A stretch of DNA of 64,000 nt from Pseudomonas sp. PIC25 (GTDB lineage: Bacteria > Pseudomonadota > Gammaproteobacteria > Pseudomonadales > Pseudomonadaceae). The stretch lies in contig NZ_MUJY01000108.1 in NCBI RefSeq assembly GCF_002286785.1, forward strand, positions 1-64,000, in the 5' to 3' direction. Position 1 is the stretch's first letter, and each line of letters starts with the position of its first letter. The position numbers were made by a program, and so were the translations under genes. The notes below the pieces were generated by a model that saw only the letters and a list, made by a program, of their open reading frames with translations, had not been told where the DNA came from and ran no database searches. Shown here one piece after another: positions 55,535 to 64,000 of this stretch.

Positions 55535-56107
55535 TCACTTCAACTGATCGGAAAAGAACTCCCCGGCGCCCTGCACCGGCCCCAACGGATTGCGTTTCAC
55601 TTCGTAGCGGCGGATGTTCGGCTCGCCGCTGCTGACCTTGTGTACCAGGCGGTCGTCCACCAGGACGAACACGGCGCGGAACGCCCAGCCCTGGATCTCG
55701 CGTTTCTTGCGGAAGTTGAAGATGTCCGCCCAGAAGTTGCCCACCCGTTGGCTATCGCTCTTGGAGAACTCGAAGGCATAACCGACGCAGCGGTCCTTGG
55801 CCTCCAGGCATTGCAACAGTCCATCCGGGAGGTAGGCGAGGGGAATGTTCGGCTGGACGAACATCAGCCGGATGTCGATGAACGACAGCATGCGGCCGTT
55901 GCCCTGGATCAGCGGGTCGAAACCCAGGGAGAACAGTTCGGGCCGGGTAGTGCGACCGGGGATCGCCTGGGCGAAGCGGCCTTCCGCATCCAGATAATCG
56001 GCGAAGGGCGATTGGGTTTCCGCACGCTCGCTGGGTAGAAGACTGCTGCATCCTGCCAGCAAGATCACGGCAAGGATCACATTTGCTCGACCAACACAGC
56101 CGCCCAT
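55535..56107 (-). CDS. Putative lipoprotein of unknown function
   Basis: This 190-residue protein has a lipoprotein signal with lipobox LAGC (VILAVILLAGCSSLLP), so it should be anchored in the inner or outer membrane. The mature part, with segments such as LFSLGFDPLIQGNGRMLSFI and GYAFEFSKSD, fits no family I can name; it may be a conserved Pseudomonas lipoprotein. The start at 56107 is preceded by GGGAG. It is transcribed separately from cmoAB on the same strand. Confidence 0.72.
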   Translation of the reverse strand: MGGCVGRANVILAVILLAGCSSLLPSERAETQSPFADYLDAEGRFAQAIPGRTTRPELFSLGFDPLIQGNGRMLSFIDIRLMFVQPNIPLAYLPDGLLQCLEAKDRCVGYAFEFSKSDSQRVGNFWADIFNFRKKREIQGWAFRAVFVLVDDRLVHKVSSGEPNIRRYEVKRNPLGPVQGAGEFFSDQLK

Positions 56108-56185
56108 TGCGTACTCCCGGAGTCAGTGTCGCCCTCCTTCTCTATAGCCCATTTGCCGAGGACTTGCTGGCGGATTGTCACCACC

Positions 56186-56818
56186 TCATCGGGTATGGGC
56201 GGCCGAGGCGGCGATGGCCGATTGACCGGCCCAATAACTGAGGATGATGGCGTAGGGCGCGGCCTCGAATGGCATGACGAAGCGGTCGATGCCGATGAGG
56301 CTGTCGGAGAGTACGAACAGCACGGCACCGCCTGCCGCGAGCCGGGCGGAGAGGACCGGTACGCCGGCTGTGCCGATACGGGCCAGGGAGCGCCAGAGCA
56401 TGGCACCGATGGTCAAGGCATAGAGCGCTACCGGAACCAGCAAGGAGCCCAGGCCTGCCGAGGCGAGCACACCGAACATGCCGGCAGCCGTCGATGCCGC
56501 GAACACCAGTGCCAGCGGCGCCAGGCGCCGGCTGTCACTCAGATAGGCCGACAGGTAAGCCAGGTGAGCGAGCAGAAAGGCACCCAGGCCGAAGACGAAC
56601 AGATCGGCCGGCCACGCGAGCAGGACGTCGCCGGCGAGAGAAAAGAACAGGCCCAGGGCAATCCGGTTGCGATAGGCACTGGCCGGAAACCCGCGCAGCC
56701 AGAACAGCAAGGCGATCACCGGTATCGGCTTGCTCGCCAGGCGGATCGGCATTTCGTCCGACGCCACCCCGTACAGGTAAAGCAGAACGGCGGGTATCCC
56801 AAGTAACAGCCAGCGCAT
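56186..56818 (-). CDS. YhhN-family membrane protein (lysoplasmalogenase-like)
   Basis: This 210-residue membrane protein has about eight short helices. Conserved YhhN (TMEM86) features are ASKPIPVIALLFWLRG, ALGLFFSLAGDVLLAWPADL (a conserved aspartate after the glycine) and LFVLSDSLIGIDRFVMPFE, ending with LSYWAGQ. The eukaryotic relatives hydrolyse lysoplasmalogens; the bacterial substrate is not known. The ATG at 56818 gives the standard length, with the frame open upstream without resemblance. It is divergent from the diguanylate cyclase gene. Confidence 0.8.
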   Translation of the reverse strand: MRWLLLGIPAVLLYLYGVASDEMPIRLASKPIPVIALLFWLRGFPASAYRNRIALGLFFSLAGDVLLAWPADLFVFGLGAFLLAHLAYLSAYLSDSRRLAPLALVFAASTAAGMFGVLASAGLGSLLVPVALYALTIGAMLWRSLARIGTAGVPVLSARLAAGGAVLFVLSDSLIGIDRFVMPFEAAPYAIILSYWAGQSAIAASAAHTR

Positions 56819-56993
56819 CGATCTTCTCCCTGAATCGCCTAAATGATGATTTTCTCGCCCGGGCGGGCTCTTTACACTGAGCGCGAATATGCCTGCAGGA
56901 AAACCGTTCCCACAGGCGACACATGCCAGCGCTGGCGGCATTTCGCGCCGCCTGCCCGCTACACTTTCCCGGAAAGCCCAGGAGCGTCCGCGC

Positions 56994-58691
56994 ATGAGAT
57001 CCACGGCGACCCGCCTGAAAATCGGCTTCCTGCTCGCGATTGCCATTATGGTGATGAACATCCTGGTGCCGGTGTTCAGTGGCCGCTGGATCGATCAGTT
57101 GCGCCTCGAGCGCCAGGCTCAGGAGCAACTCAGGCAAGAAGTGCAATTGATGCTGCTGGCATTGAAAGACAGCCAGTCCAGTCAGCGGGGATTCATTCTC
57201 ACCGGGCGGGAGGATTATCTGAGTCCGCTCTACCAGGGCTTCGCCGAGATCGATCGCCTGATGCCGATCCTGGCGGTCAAGGCCGGCAGCGATGCCGATC
57301 TGGGGGCCACCCTGAAAAACATCCGCCCGCTACTCATCGAGTTACGCGAGTTCTACAACGAAACCATCGAGGTTCGTCGCCAGCAGGGCCTGCTGGTTGC
57401 CGCCGACCGTGTCGCCAAGGGCAAGGGCAAGCAGATCAAGGACAGCATCCGCAATGCGCTCAATGAGTTCCAGATACTGCTGAACCAGCGCATCGTGCTG
57501 TTGGAGCGGGAGATTCACTGGCGCGAGGACATGGGCACCATTGGCCTGTCGCTGACCGCTCTCCTCGACCTGATGGTGCTCGGCATGTTGTTCTTCTTCA
57601 CGTTCCGGGTGCTGCGAGAAAGCCGTGAAAGCGCACAGAACCTGCACAGTCTCAGCGAGCAGCTGAGCAGTGGCGTGCAGAAGCTGGAACTGCGCAACCG
57701 CGAAATATCCTTGCTCAGCAACATGGCTGGCGCCTTGCATTCCACCAGCCTGTTCGATGAATGCTTCGGCATCATCAGTCGCTTCGCCCAACAGCTGTTT
57801 CCGCAGAATGCCGGCTGTCTGGCGCTGTACCACCCGTCTCGCGACGTACTCGAAGAAACCGGCCGCTGGGGCGACTGGGAACCCGGCAACGAATTGTTCG
57901 AGCCGCAGCAATGCTGGGCGATTCGCCGGGGCCAGAGTCACAGGGTGCGGGATGTCTCCCAGGATTTGATCTGCCCCCATCTCGACGGGCATCCGGGGTT
58001 GGGGCATGGCTATCTGTGTGTTCCGTTGATGGCCCATGGCGAGCCGTTGGGCGTGGTGACGCTTCTTGGGCAAGGCGTCGATATCGAATTGGCTGAGGCT
58101 TTTGCCGAACAGGTCTCTTTGGGGGTGGCCAACCTGTCGCTGCGCGACAGCCTGCGCCAACAGTCGGTGATCGACGCCCTGACCGGACTGCACAACCGTC
58201 GCTTCCTCGATGAGACGTTACGCCGCGAGTTGCTTCGGGCTTCGCGCAAGCAGACCCCGATTGCGGTGGTCCTGCTGGATGTGGACCATTTCAAGCGCTT
58301 CAACGACACCTTCGGCCACGAGGCTGGCGATCTGGTATTGCGGCACCTGGCCCAGGAGATGAGGCGCCACGTGCGTGCCAGCGACCTGGCGTGCCGTTAT
58401 GGGGGCGAGGAGTTCGCCCTGATCATGCCGGAGATCACCCTGGAGGATGCGATCTCGCGTTGCGAGGCGCTGCGCTTGGCGGTGACCCGCTTGCAGGTAC
58501 GGTATGGCGGGCAGCCACTCGGGCCGATCAGTATTTCCCTTGGCCTGGCGTTGTTTCCCCAGGATGGCCAGCAAGCGGAGATTCTCTTGCATGCCGCGGA
58601 CAGTGCGCTGTACGAAGCCAAGCGTGGCGGGCGCAATCGCCTTTGCCTGTATCACCCGCCACGGGCCAGCGATCTACCCGTACTGGAGTAG
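56994..58691 (+). CDS. Membrane diguanylate cyclase (CHASE3-GAF-GGDEF)
   Basis: This 565-residue protein makes cyclic di-GMP. Helix 1 (about 8-29) and helix 2 (about 187-205) enclose a CHASE3-like periplasmic helical domain with DSQSSQRGFILTGREDYLSP. A coiled coil, then a GAF domain (about 250-385) and the GGDEF domain follow. The active site reads GGEEF at 470-474, and the inhibitory site RASD (461-464) is present, so product feedback is expected. LHNRRFLDETLRRELLRASR is typical. It starts at ATG 56994 after AGGAG. The signal sensed is unknown. Confidence 0.9.
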   Translation: MRSTATRLKIGFLLAIAIMVMNILVPVFSGRWIDQLRLERQAQEQLRQEVQLMLLALKDSQSSQRGFILTGREDYLSPLYQGFAEIDRLMPILAVKAGSDADLGATLKNIRPLLIELREFYNETIEVRRQQGLLVAADRVAKGKGKQIKDSIRNALNEFQILLNQRIVLLEREIHWREDMGTIGLSLTALLDLMVLGMLFFFTFRVLRESRESAQNLHSLSEQLSSGVQKLELRNREISLLSNMAGALHSTSLFDECFGIISRFAQQLFPQNAGCLALYHPSRDVLEETGRWGDWEPGNELFEPQQCWAIRRGQSHRVRDVSQDLICPHLDGHPGLGHGYLCVPLMAHGEPLGVVTLLGQGVDIELAEAFAEQVSLGVANLSLRDSLRQQSVIDALTGLHNRRFLDETLRRELLRASRKQTPIAVVLLDVDHFKRFNDTFGHEAGDLVLRHLAQEMRRHVRASDLACRYGGEEFALIMPEITLEDAISRCEALRLAVTRLQVRYGGQPLGPISISLGLALFPQDGQQAEILLHAADSALYEAKRGGRNRLCLYHPPRASDLPVLE

Positions 58692-58696
58692 CGACG

Positions 58697-59098
58697 TCAC
58701 TTGACCGCCACCTTGCAATCGAAGGTCTCGGCCGGCGCCACGCCCACTTCCCAGGGCCGCTTGTAGACCAGCAGCAGATGGCCATCGCCCGGCTGGGTCG
58801 CCTGGAAGCGCCAGGTGGAAAGGCCGGCGCTGCCGACCAGGCCGGCATCTTCGGGATTGCTGTAGACCTCCGGGCCGAGGCTGCGCAACACATTCGCCGC
58901 GGCGTCTTTCACTTCCCAGCGATACCCGGTGGTCGGATTGCTCGGCAGGGTCAGTACCAGGGTCTGGCCCGGGTGCATCCGCAGCGGGCATTTGTTCTGC
59001 TGGTTGTGCTGCAGGGTAATGCTGGTGGGCTGCTGGGCGCAGGCGGCGAGCAGGGCGAACGCGAAAGGCAATAACCGGCGCGGCTGGCGAACGATCAT
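58697..59098 (-). CDS. icp: Chagasin-type (I42) cysteine peptidase inhibitor, lipoprotein
   Basis: This 133-residue protein has a short signal with a lipobox-like LLAAC and a chagasin fold. The three inhibitory loops are visible: NPTTGYRW, GSAGLSTWRF (GxxG region) and YKRPWE (RPW). Such inhibitors block papain-like cysteine peptidases; P. aeruginosa carries one next to the Lon-type protease gene, as here. ATG 59098 is chosen; it is separated from the protease by REP DNA. Confidence 0.82.
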   Translation of the reverse strand: MIVRQPRRLLPFAFALLAACAQQPTSITLQHNQQNKCPLRMHPGQTLVLTLPSNPTTGYRWEVKDAAANVLRSLGPEVYSNPEDAGLVGSAGLSTWRFQATQPGDGHLLLVYKRPWEVGVAPAETFDCKVAVK

Positions 59099-59218
59099 TT
59101 CCAACTCCTGTCGGTGGCGGAAAAGCGCCAGCATACCTGGGTCGTCGCTTGCTGTAAGGCATGTGGACGAATTCAGGAGCAGAACCAACCCGGTCGGCGC
59201 ATCGCGAAAGCTCAGTCT

Positions 59219-59350
59219 GCTGTAGGGATGAATTCATTCGCCCGCCGAGGGTGGGTTGGGCGAATACAGGCCGGTCCTGTCTATAAGGAGCGAGCCCTGC
59301 TCGCGATGGCGACGCAAAAGCATCGCCAGCAGAGCTGACTCCCACGAAAG
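59219..59350. repeat. REP cluster between icp and the Lon-type protease
   Basis: Three units: a degenerate one at 59219-59241 (CTGTAGGGATGAATTCATTC), a plus-strand one at about 59282-59310 (TATAAGGAGCGAGCCCTGCT), and a minus-strand one at 59321-59350 (CATCGCCAGCAGAGCTGACT). The gap 59099-59366 holds no gene and separates the 3' end of the protease gene from the icp start. Confidence 0.8.
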
Positions 59351-59366
59351 CAGGTCCGGCGTGGCC

Positions 59367-61772
<2,406 letters not shown>

Positions 61773-61778
61773 GCGGCA

Positions 61779-61801
61779 CCCTGTACGTTCGCGATACAGG
61801 G
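61779..61801 (-). promoter_or_regulatory. Inverted repeat covering the asrA ribosome-binding site
   Basis: On the minus strand CCCTGTA (61801-61795) and TACAGGG (61785-61779) form a 7-base stem around a 9-base loop. The second arm contains AGGG, the probable Shine-Dalgarno sequence, 6 bases before the ATG. It could be an RNA hairpin that hides the ribosome-binding site or an operator at the transcription start. Confidence 0.5.
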
Positions 61802-61803
61802 GT

Positions 61804-61831
61804 AGATGGGGTATGCCGCCGACATTTCAAT
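61804..61831 (-). promoter_or_regulatory. Sigma-32 (heat-shock) type promoter of asrA
   Basis: On the minus strand ATTGAAA (61831-61825), a 14-base spacer, and CCCATCT (61810-61804) match the RpoH consensus CTTGAAA-N11/16-CCCATnT, missing only the first base of the -35. It lies 32 bases before the start codon. Confidence 0.75.
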
Positions 61832-61895
61832 GCGAAAGGAGGACGGGATGTAACGAACTGTGAGGGACCTGGGGATTGTCCCTCGCGTTGTGACG

Positions 61896-61917
61896 GGCCG
61901 CTCCCTCCGGAGCGGCC
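61896..61917 (-). terminator. Hairpin after the NIT-like gene
   Basis: GGCCGCTCC at 61896-61904 and GGAGCGGCC at 61909-61917 form a perfect 9-base stem with a 4-base loop, starting 3 bases after the stop codon of the gene at 61921-62619. No T-run follows. A second hairpin (GAGGGAC 61862-61868, GTCCCTC 61878-61884) lies further on. Confidence 0.55.
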
Positions 61918-61920
61918 GGA

Positions 61921-62619
61921 TCAGGCCAGGCTCAGGCGTAGCCCTTGCAAGCGTTCGTCGATGATCGGGGTGAGCAGGGCGAAGCAGTCCGCCGGTGCCA
62001 GACGCACCTGCGGCGCAGCGATCAATTCGCTGTCGAGGCGGGCGACAATATCGCGGATGCGGTTCTCGCAGGACGGGCCGGCCAGGCGCTGGCACAGGTA
62101 GCGCATCTGGATCTGCAGTTCCAGTGGGCAGCGCGAGTAATTGGCGGCGCGCACGGCGAGGCCGCGCAGCCGGGCCAAGTCTTCCAGCGAGCGGCAGGCC
62201 TCGCCGAGGCCGGCGGTGATCTGTCCATTGCGTTCGCCCAGGCGCAGTTCGAGCAGGTGGATGGCGCCCAGCAGGCACTCGATCAGCTGATTGTGCGCGT
62301 TGAAATCCTGCGGTTTGACGCGCAGGCGCGGCCAGGCGTCGGCGATCTCCGGCAGGTCCTGGGTCTGGGCCGGCCAGCGTTGCCACAGCTCGTCGAGTTG
62401 GACGGCGATGGCTTCGCGCTGGCGGCGGCCGGTGTCGTCATTCTGGCTGCCCAGGCCACGGTGTTTCTGCAGGTTCTGCAGCAGCTCCAGCGCCAGTTGC
62501 AGGGCCTGGTTATCGAGCCGGTCGAGCGTACTGTGATGGCGTTGCGCAGCCAATCGGCAGAGCCATTGGCCGAGCACCAGCAGTAAGCCGCCGAGTCCGG
62601 CGGCGAGCCAGATTTCCAT
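61921..62619 (-). CDS. Membrane-anchored protein with NIT-like helices
   Basis: This 232-residue protein has one N-terminal helix (IWLAAGLGGLLLVLGQWLC) and an otherwise helical soluble part. LELLQNLQKHRGLGS resembles the QKERGxS motif of nitrate/nitrite-sensing (NIT) domains, and FNAHNQLIECLLGAIHLLEL follows at a suitable distance. The resemblance is partial, so NIT is a suggestion only. The gene lies 3 bases downstream of a chemoreceptor-type gene on the same strand and probably works with it. I know no described family for it. Confidence 0.6.
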   Translation of the reverse strand: MEIWLAAGLGGLLLVLGQWLCRLAAQRHHSTLDRLDNQALQLALELLQNLQKHRGLGSQNDDTGRRQREAIAVQLDELWQRWPAQTQDLPEIADAWPRLRVKPQDFNAHNQLIECLLGAIHLLELRLGERNGQITAGLGEACRSLEDLARLRGLAVRAANYSRCPLELQIQMRYLCQRLAGPSCENRIRDIVARLDSELIAAPQVRLAPADCFALLTPIIDERLQGLRLSLA

Positions 62620-62622
62620 GCA

Positions 62623-63495
62623 TCACCTCGCATCGGTGGTCAGGCGGGTCAGGTATTGGGTCAACCCATGCAGTGCATGGCTCTGCTCCCGCTGCAGGTT
62701 CACCGCTTCGCCGATCCGTTCCAGTTGTTCGTGAAGGGCCTGGCTGGCCGCTTCGTGTTCGTCCAGCGCCTGTTGCAGGCTGAGCAGTTCGGTCAGGCTG
62801 CGCTGGCTCTGGTCGGCGAGCTGATGCAAATCTTCCGCCAGGGCTTCGCTCTGCGCGGCTCCGTGGTCGAGCAACTGGCGGTGTTCTTCGACTTCGTGGC
62901 ACACGCTGCGCACCGCCTGGCCGATATCGGCGACCACGCCGGCAATCTGTTGCACTGCCTGGTCGCTGGTCTGGGACAACTGGCGCACCTGGTCGGCGAC
63001 CACCGCAAAGCCGCGGCCGTGCTCGCCGGCGTGGGCCGCCTCGATGGAGGCGTTGAGCGCCAGCAACTGAGTCTGTTTGGCAAGGCTCTGGATACTGTGC
63101 AGGGCTTTTTCCACCGCACTGGCGTGCTCCAGCAGTTGGCTCACCGCGCTGGCAGTGCGCCCCAGGCTCGCCCGGATATTACTCATGGCGTTGCCCACCG
63201 ATTGGGCGTCGTGGCGGCCGGCTTCACTTTTTTGGTGCGCGGAACGGAGTGCGCTCGCCGCCTGCTGGCCGAGCCGATGAATCTGCGCCAGGGTGTGGTC
63301 GATCTCGCCGCTGGCCTGGGTGATGCACTCGACCTGCCGGCCCTGGTCGGTGCTGCGTTGTTCGGCCAGGGCGGCCATCTCATCGAGCGCCTGGCCGGCG
63401 AACTGCACTTCGCTGCGTAGCCGCTCGGCGGCATGGCGTGCTTGGCCGCTGGCGACGATCAGCGTGTGCAGTTCGGACGGACCGGCACTACCCAA
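62623..63495 (-). CDS. Methyl-accepting chemotaxis-type signalling protein
   Basis: This cytoplasmic part has at least 290 residues and the MCP signalling tip: [20 protein letters not shown] and [20 protein letters not shown] contact CheA and CheW. The only start codon in this frame is a TTG at 63495, but the same frame continues upstream through two likely membrane helices (see the next entry), so the true protein is probably longer. It has no sizeable periplasmic sensor domain. The downstream partner at 61921-62619, 3 bases away, may supply sensing. Confidence 0.78.
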   Translation of the reverse strand: MGSAGPSELHTLIVASGQARHAAERLRSEVQFAGQALDEMAALAEQRSTDQGRQVECITQASGEIDHTLAQIHRLGQQAASALRSAHQKSEAGRHDAQSVGNAMSNIRASLGRTASAVSQLLEHASAVEKALHSIQSLAKQTQLLALNASIEAAHAGEHGRGFAVVADQVRQLSQTSDQAVQQIAGVVADIGQAVRSVCHEVEEHRQLLDHGAAQSEALAEDLHQLADQSQRSLTELLSLQQALDEHEAASQALHEQLERIGEAVNLQREQSHALHGLTQYLTRLTTDAR

Positions 63496-63730
63496 TTGCG
63501 CCAGCGCGTTTTGCAGCCGGTCCCGCAGGGCTTGCTGGAGCCGATGCTGCTGTTGATAAAGCAGAAGGCCGATGGCCAGGCTGGCCAGCGCAGCCCAGAC
63601 ATGGCCGGCCGTCGCCAGAGGAATGCCGCAGAGCCAAAGGGTGGCAATCAGCCAGAAAACCTGTTCCGGTGGGGCTGTGGGCAGGCGTGGCAGAGAGGGG
63701 CGAAGAGAACAAGGGGGCGGCTCCTTCCAT
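63496..63730 (-). pseudogene. 5' part of the chemoreceptor gene, apparently frameshifted
   Basis: In the frame of the downstream signalling gene, this stretch reads as two membrane helices ([20 protein letters not shown], then [15 protein letters not shown] followed by [15 protein letters not shown]) but has no start codon. An ATG at 63730 opens a different frame (MEGAAP...). Removing one base from the run of five Cs (minus strand; 63715-63719) joins the two: ATG would then lead into [10 protein letters not shown] and the helices. A real frameshift, a phase-variable tract or a sequencing error are all possible. Confidence 0.55.
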
Positions 63731-63869
63731 GACAGCGGGAATGACCGGGTAATAGCAAGATACTGGCCAGCCGGACCCGGAACGAACCGGTTCCGCCTGT
63801 CGGCTGGGCTGACGCCACCCCCTTCGACTCGGTAAAGTTCGCCCCTGCGAGTTTTATCCGAGAGTTTCG

Positions 63870-64000
63870 ATGTTCTGTACCCGCCTGATCCGCCTGGATG
63901 AGCAGGCTCACGATCATGCCCACGGCCATCATCAGCTGGTGCTGTCGCTGGCCGGCCGTGCCGAGTTCGACGTCAGCGGGCGCGGCGGCGAAGTCTGCCG
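63870..64000 (+). CDS. AraC-type regulator, N-terminal fragment (partial, window end)
   Basis: The first 43 codons of a gene cut by the window edge. The start [20 protein letters not shown] and the following [18 protein letters not shown] are a cupin-type sensing domain as found in AraC regulators; the histidine cluster HDHAHGHHQ fits the metal or ligand site. In P. aeruginosa the gene after asrA is pruR, the AraC-type activator of proline use, so this may be pruR. That rests on gene order and fold only; the DNA-binding domain is not in the window. Confidence 0.6.
   Translation, partial: MFCTRLIRLDEQAHDHAHGHHQLVLSLAGRAEFDVSGRGGEVC

Overview
The window is chromosomal DNA of a Pseudomonas species, close to the P. 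aeruginosa/P. citronellolis part of the genus. The evidence is high GC, many Pseudomonas REP elements, the algU-mucABCD operon, and a gene order over positions 28492-61772 that closely follows the P. aeruginosa stretch from ung to the second Lon-type protease. No tRNA, rRNA or CRISPR array was seen.

Positions 1-12259 hold catabolic and accessory DNA. At the left edge, tandem hairpins interrupt the 5' end of a cupin gene on the minus strand; they look like the right end of an IS200/IS605-type element. A lipoate-ligase-like gene follows. Next comes a complete protocatechuate branch of the beta-ketoadipate pathway in one block: pcaQ, pcaHG (ring cleavage), the remnant of an AEC transporter gene, pcaR, pcaK (uptake), pcaIJF (CoA transfer and thiolysis) and pcaBDC (cycloisomerase, enol-lactonase, decarboxylase). 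A palindromic PcaQ-type box lies before pcaH, and three PcaR-type operators lie before pcaR, pcaK and pcaI.

Positions 12388-24589 hold an SF1 helicase, a CPA1 Na+/H+ antiporter, the periplasmic nitrate reductase operon napEDABC (no napF), an FKBP isomerase, an AraC regulator divergent from an EamA permease, a PaaI-type thioesterase, and clusters of REP units.

Positions 23459-28056 (minus strand) hold the most unusual locus. A secreted c-type heme protein, a LodA/GoxA-type cysteine tryptophylquinone (CTQ) enzyme and a LodB-type flavoprotein form one tight operon. A CTQ enzyme of this family encoded with its own heme protein suggests electrons may go to a cytochrome rather than only to oxygen.

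Positions 28492-47214 are mostly conserved. They hold ung, a DUF4142 protein, an AbrB-type permease, the tricarboxylate uptake system (tctCBA, the porin gene opdH, and the divergent two-component system tctDE), a solute-binding protein, an HDOD protein, ygfZ, sdhE-ygfX, nadB, and then algU-mucA-mucB-mucC-mucD with an AlgU-type autoregulatory promoter. MucA looks intact, so the wild-type, non-mucoid state is expected.

Positions 47421-64000 hold lepA-lepB-(DUF4845)-rnc-era-recO-pdxJ, then cmoAB, a lipoprotein, a YhhN-family protein, a CHASE3-GAF-GGDEF diguanylate cyclase, a chagasin-type inhibitor, and the Lon-type protease AsrA with a sigma-32-type promoter. The window ends with an unusual pair, a NIT-like membrane protein and a chemoreceptor-type signalling protein whose 5' end seems frameshifted, followed by the start of an AraC-type regulator that may be PruR.
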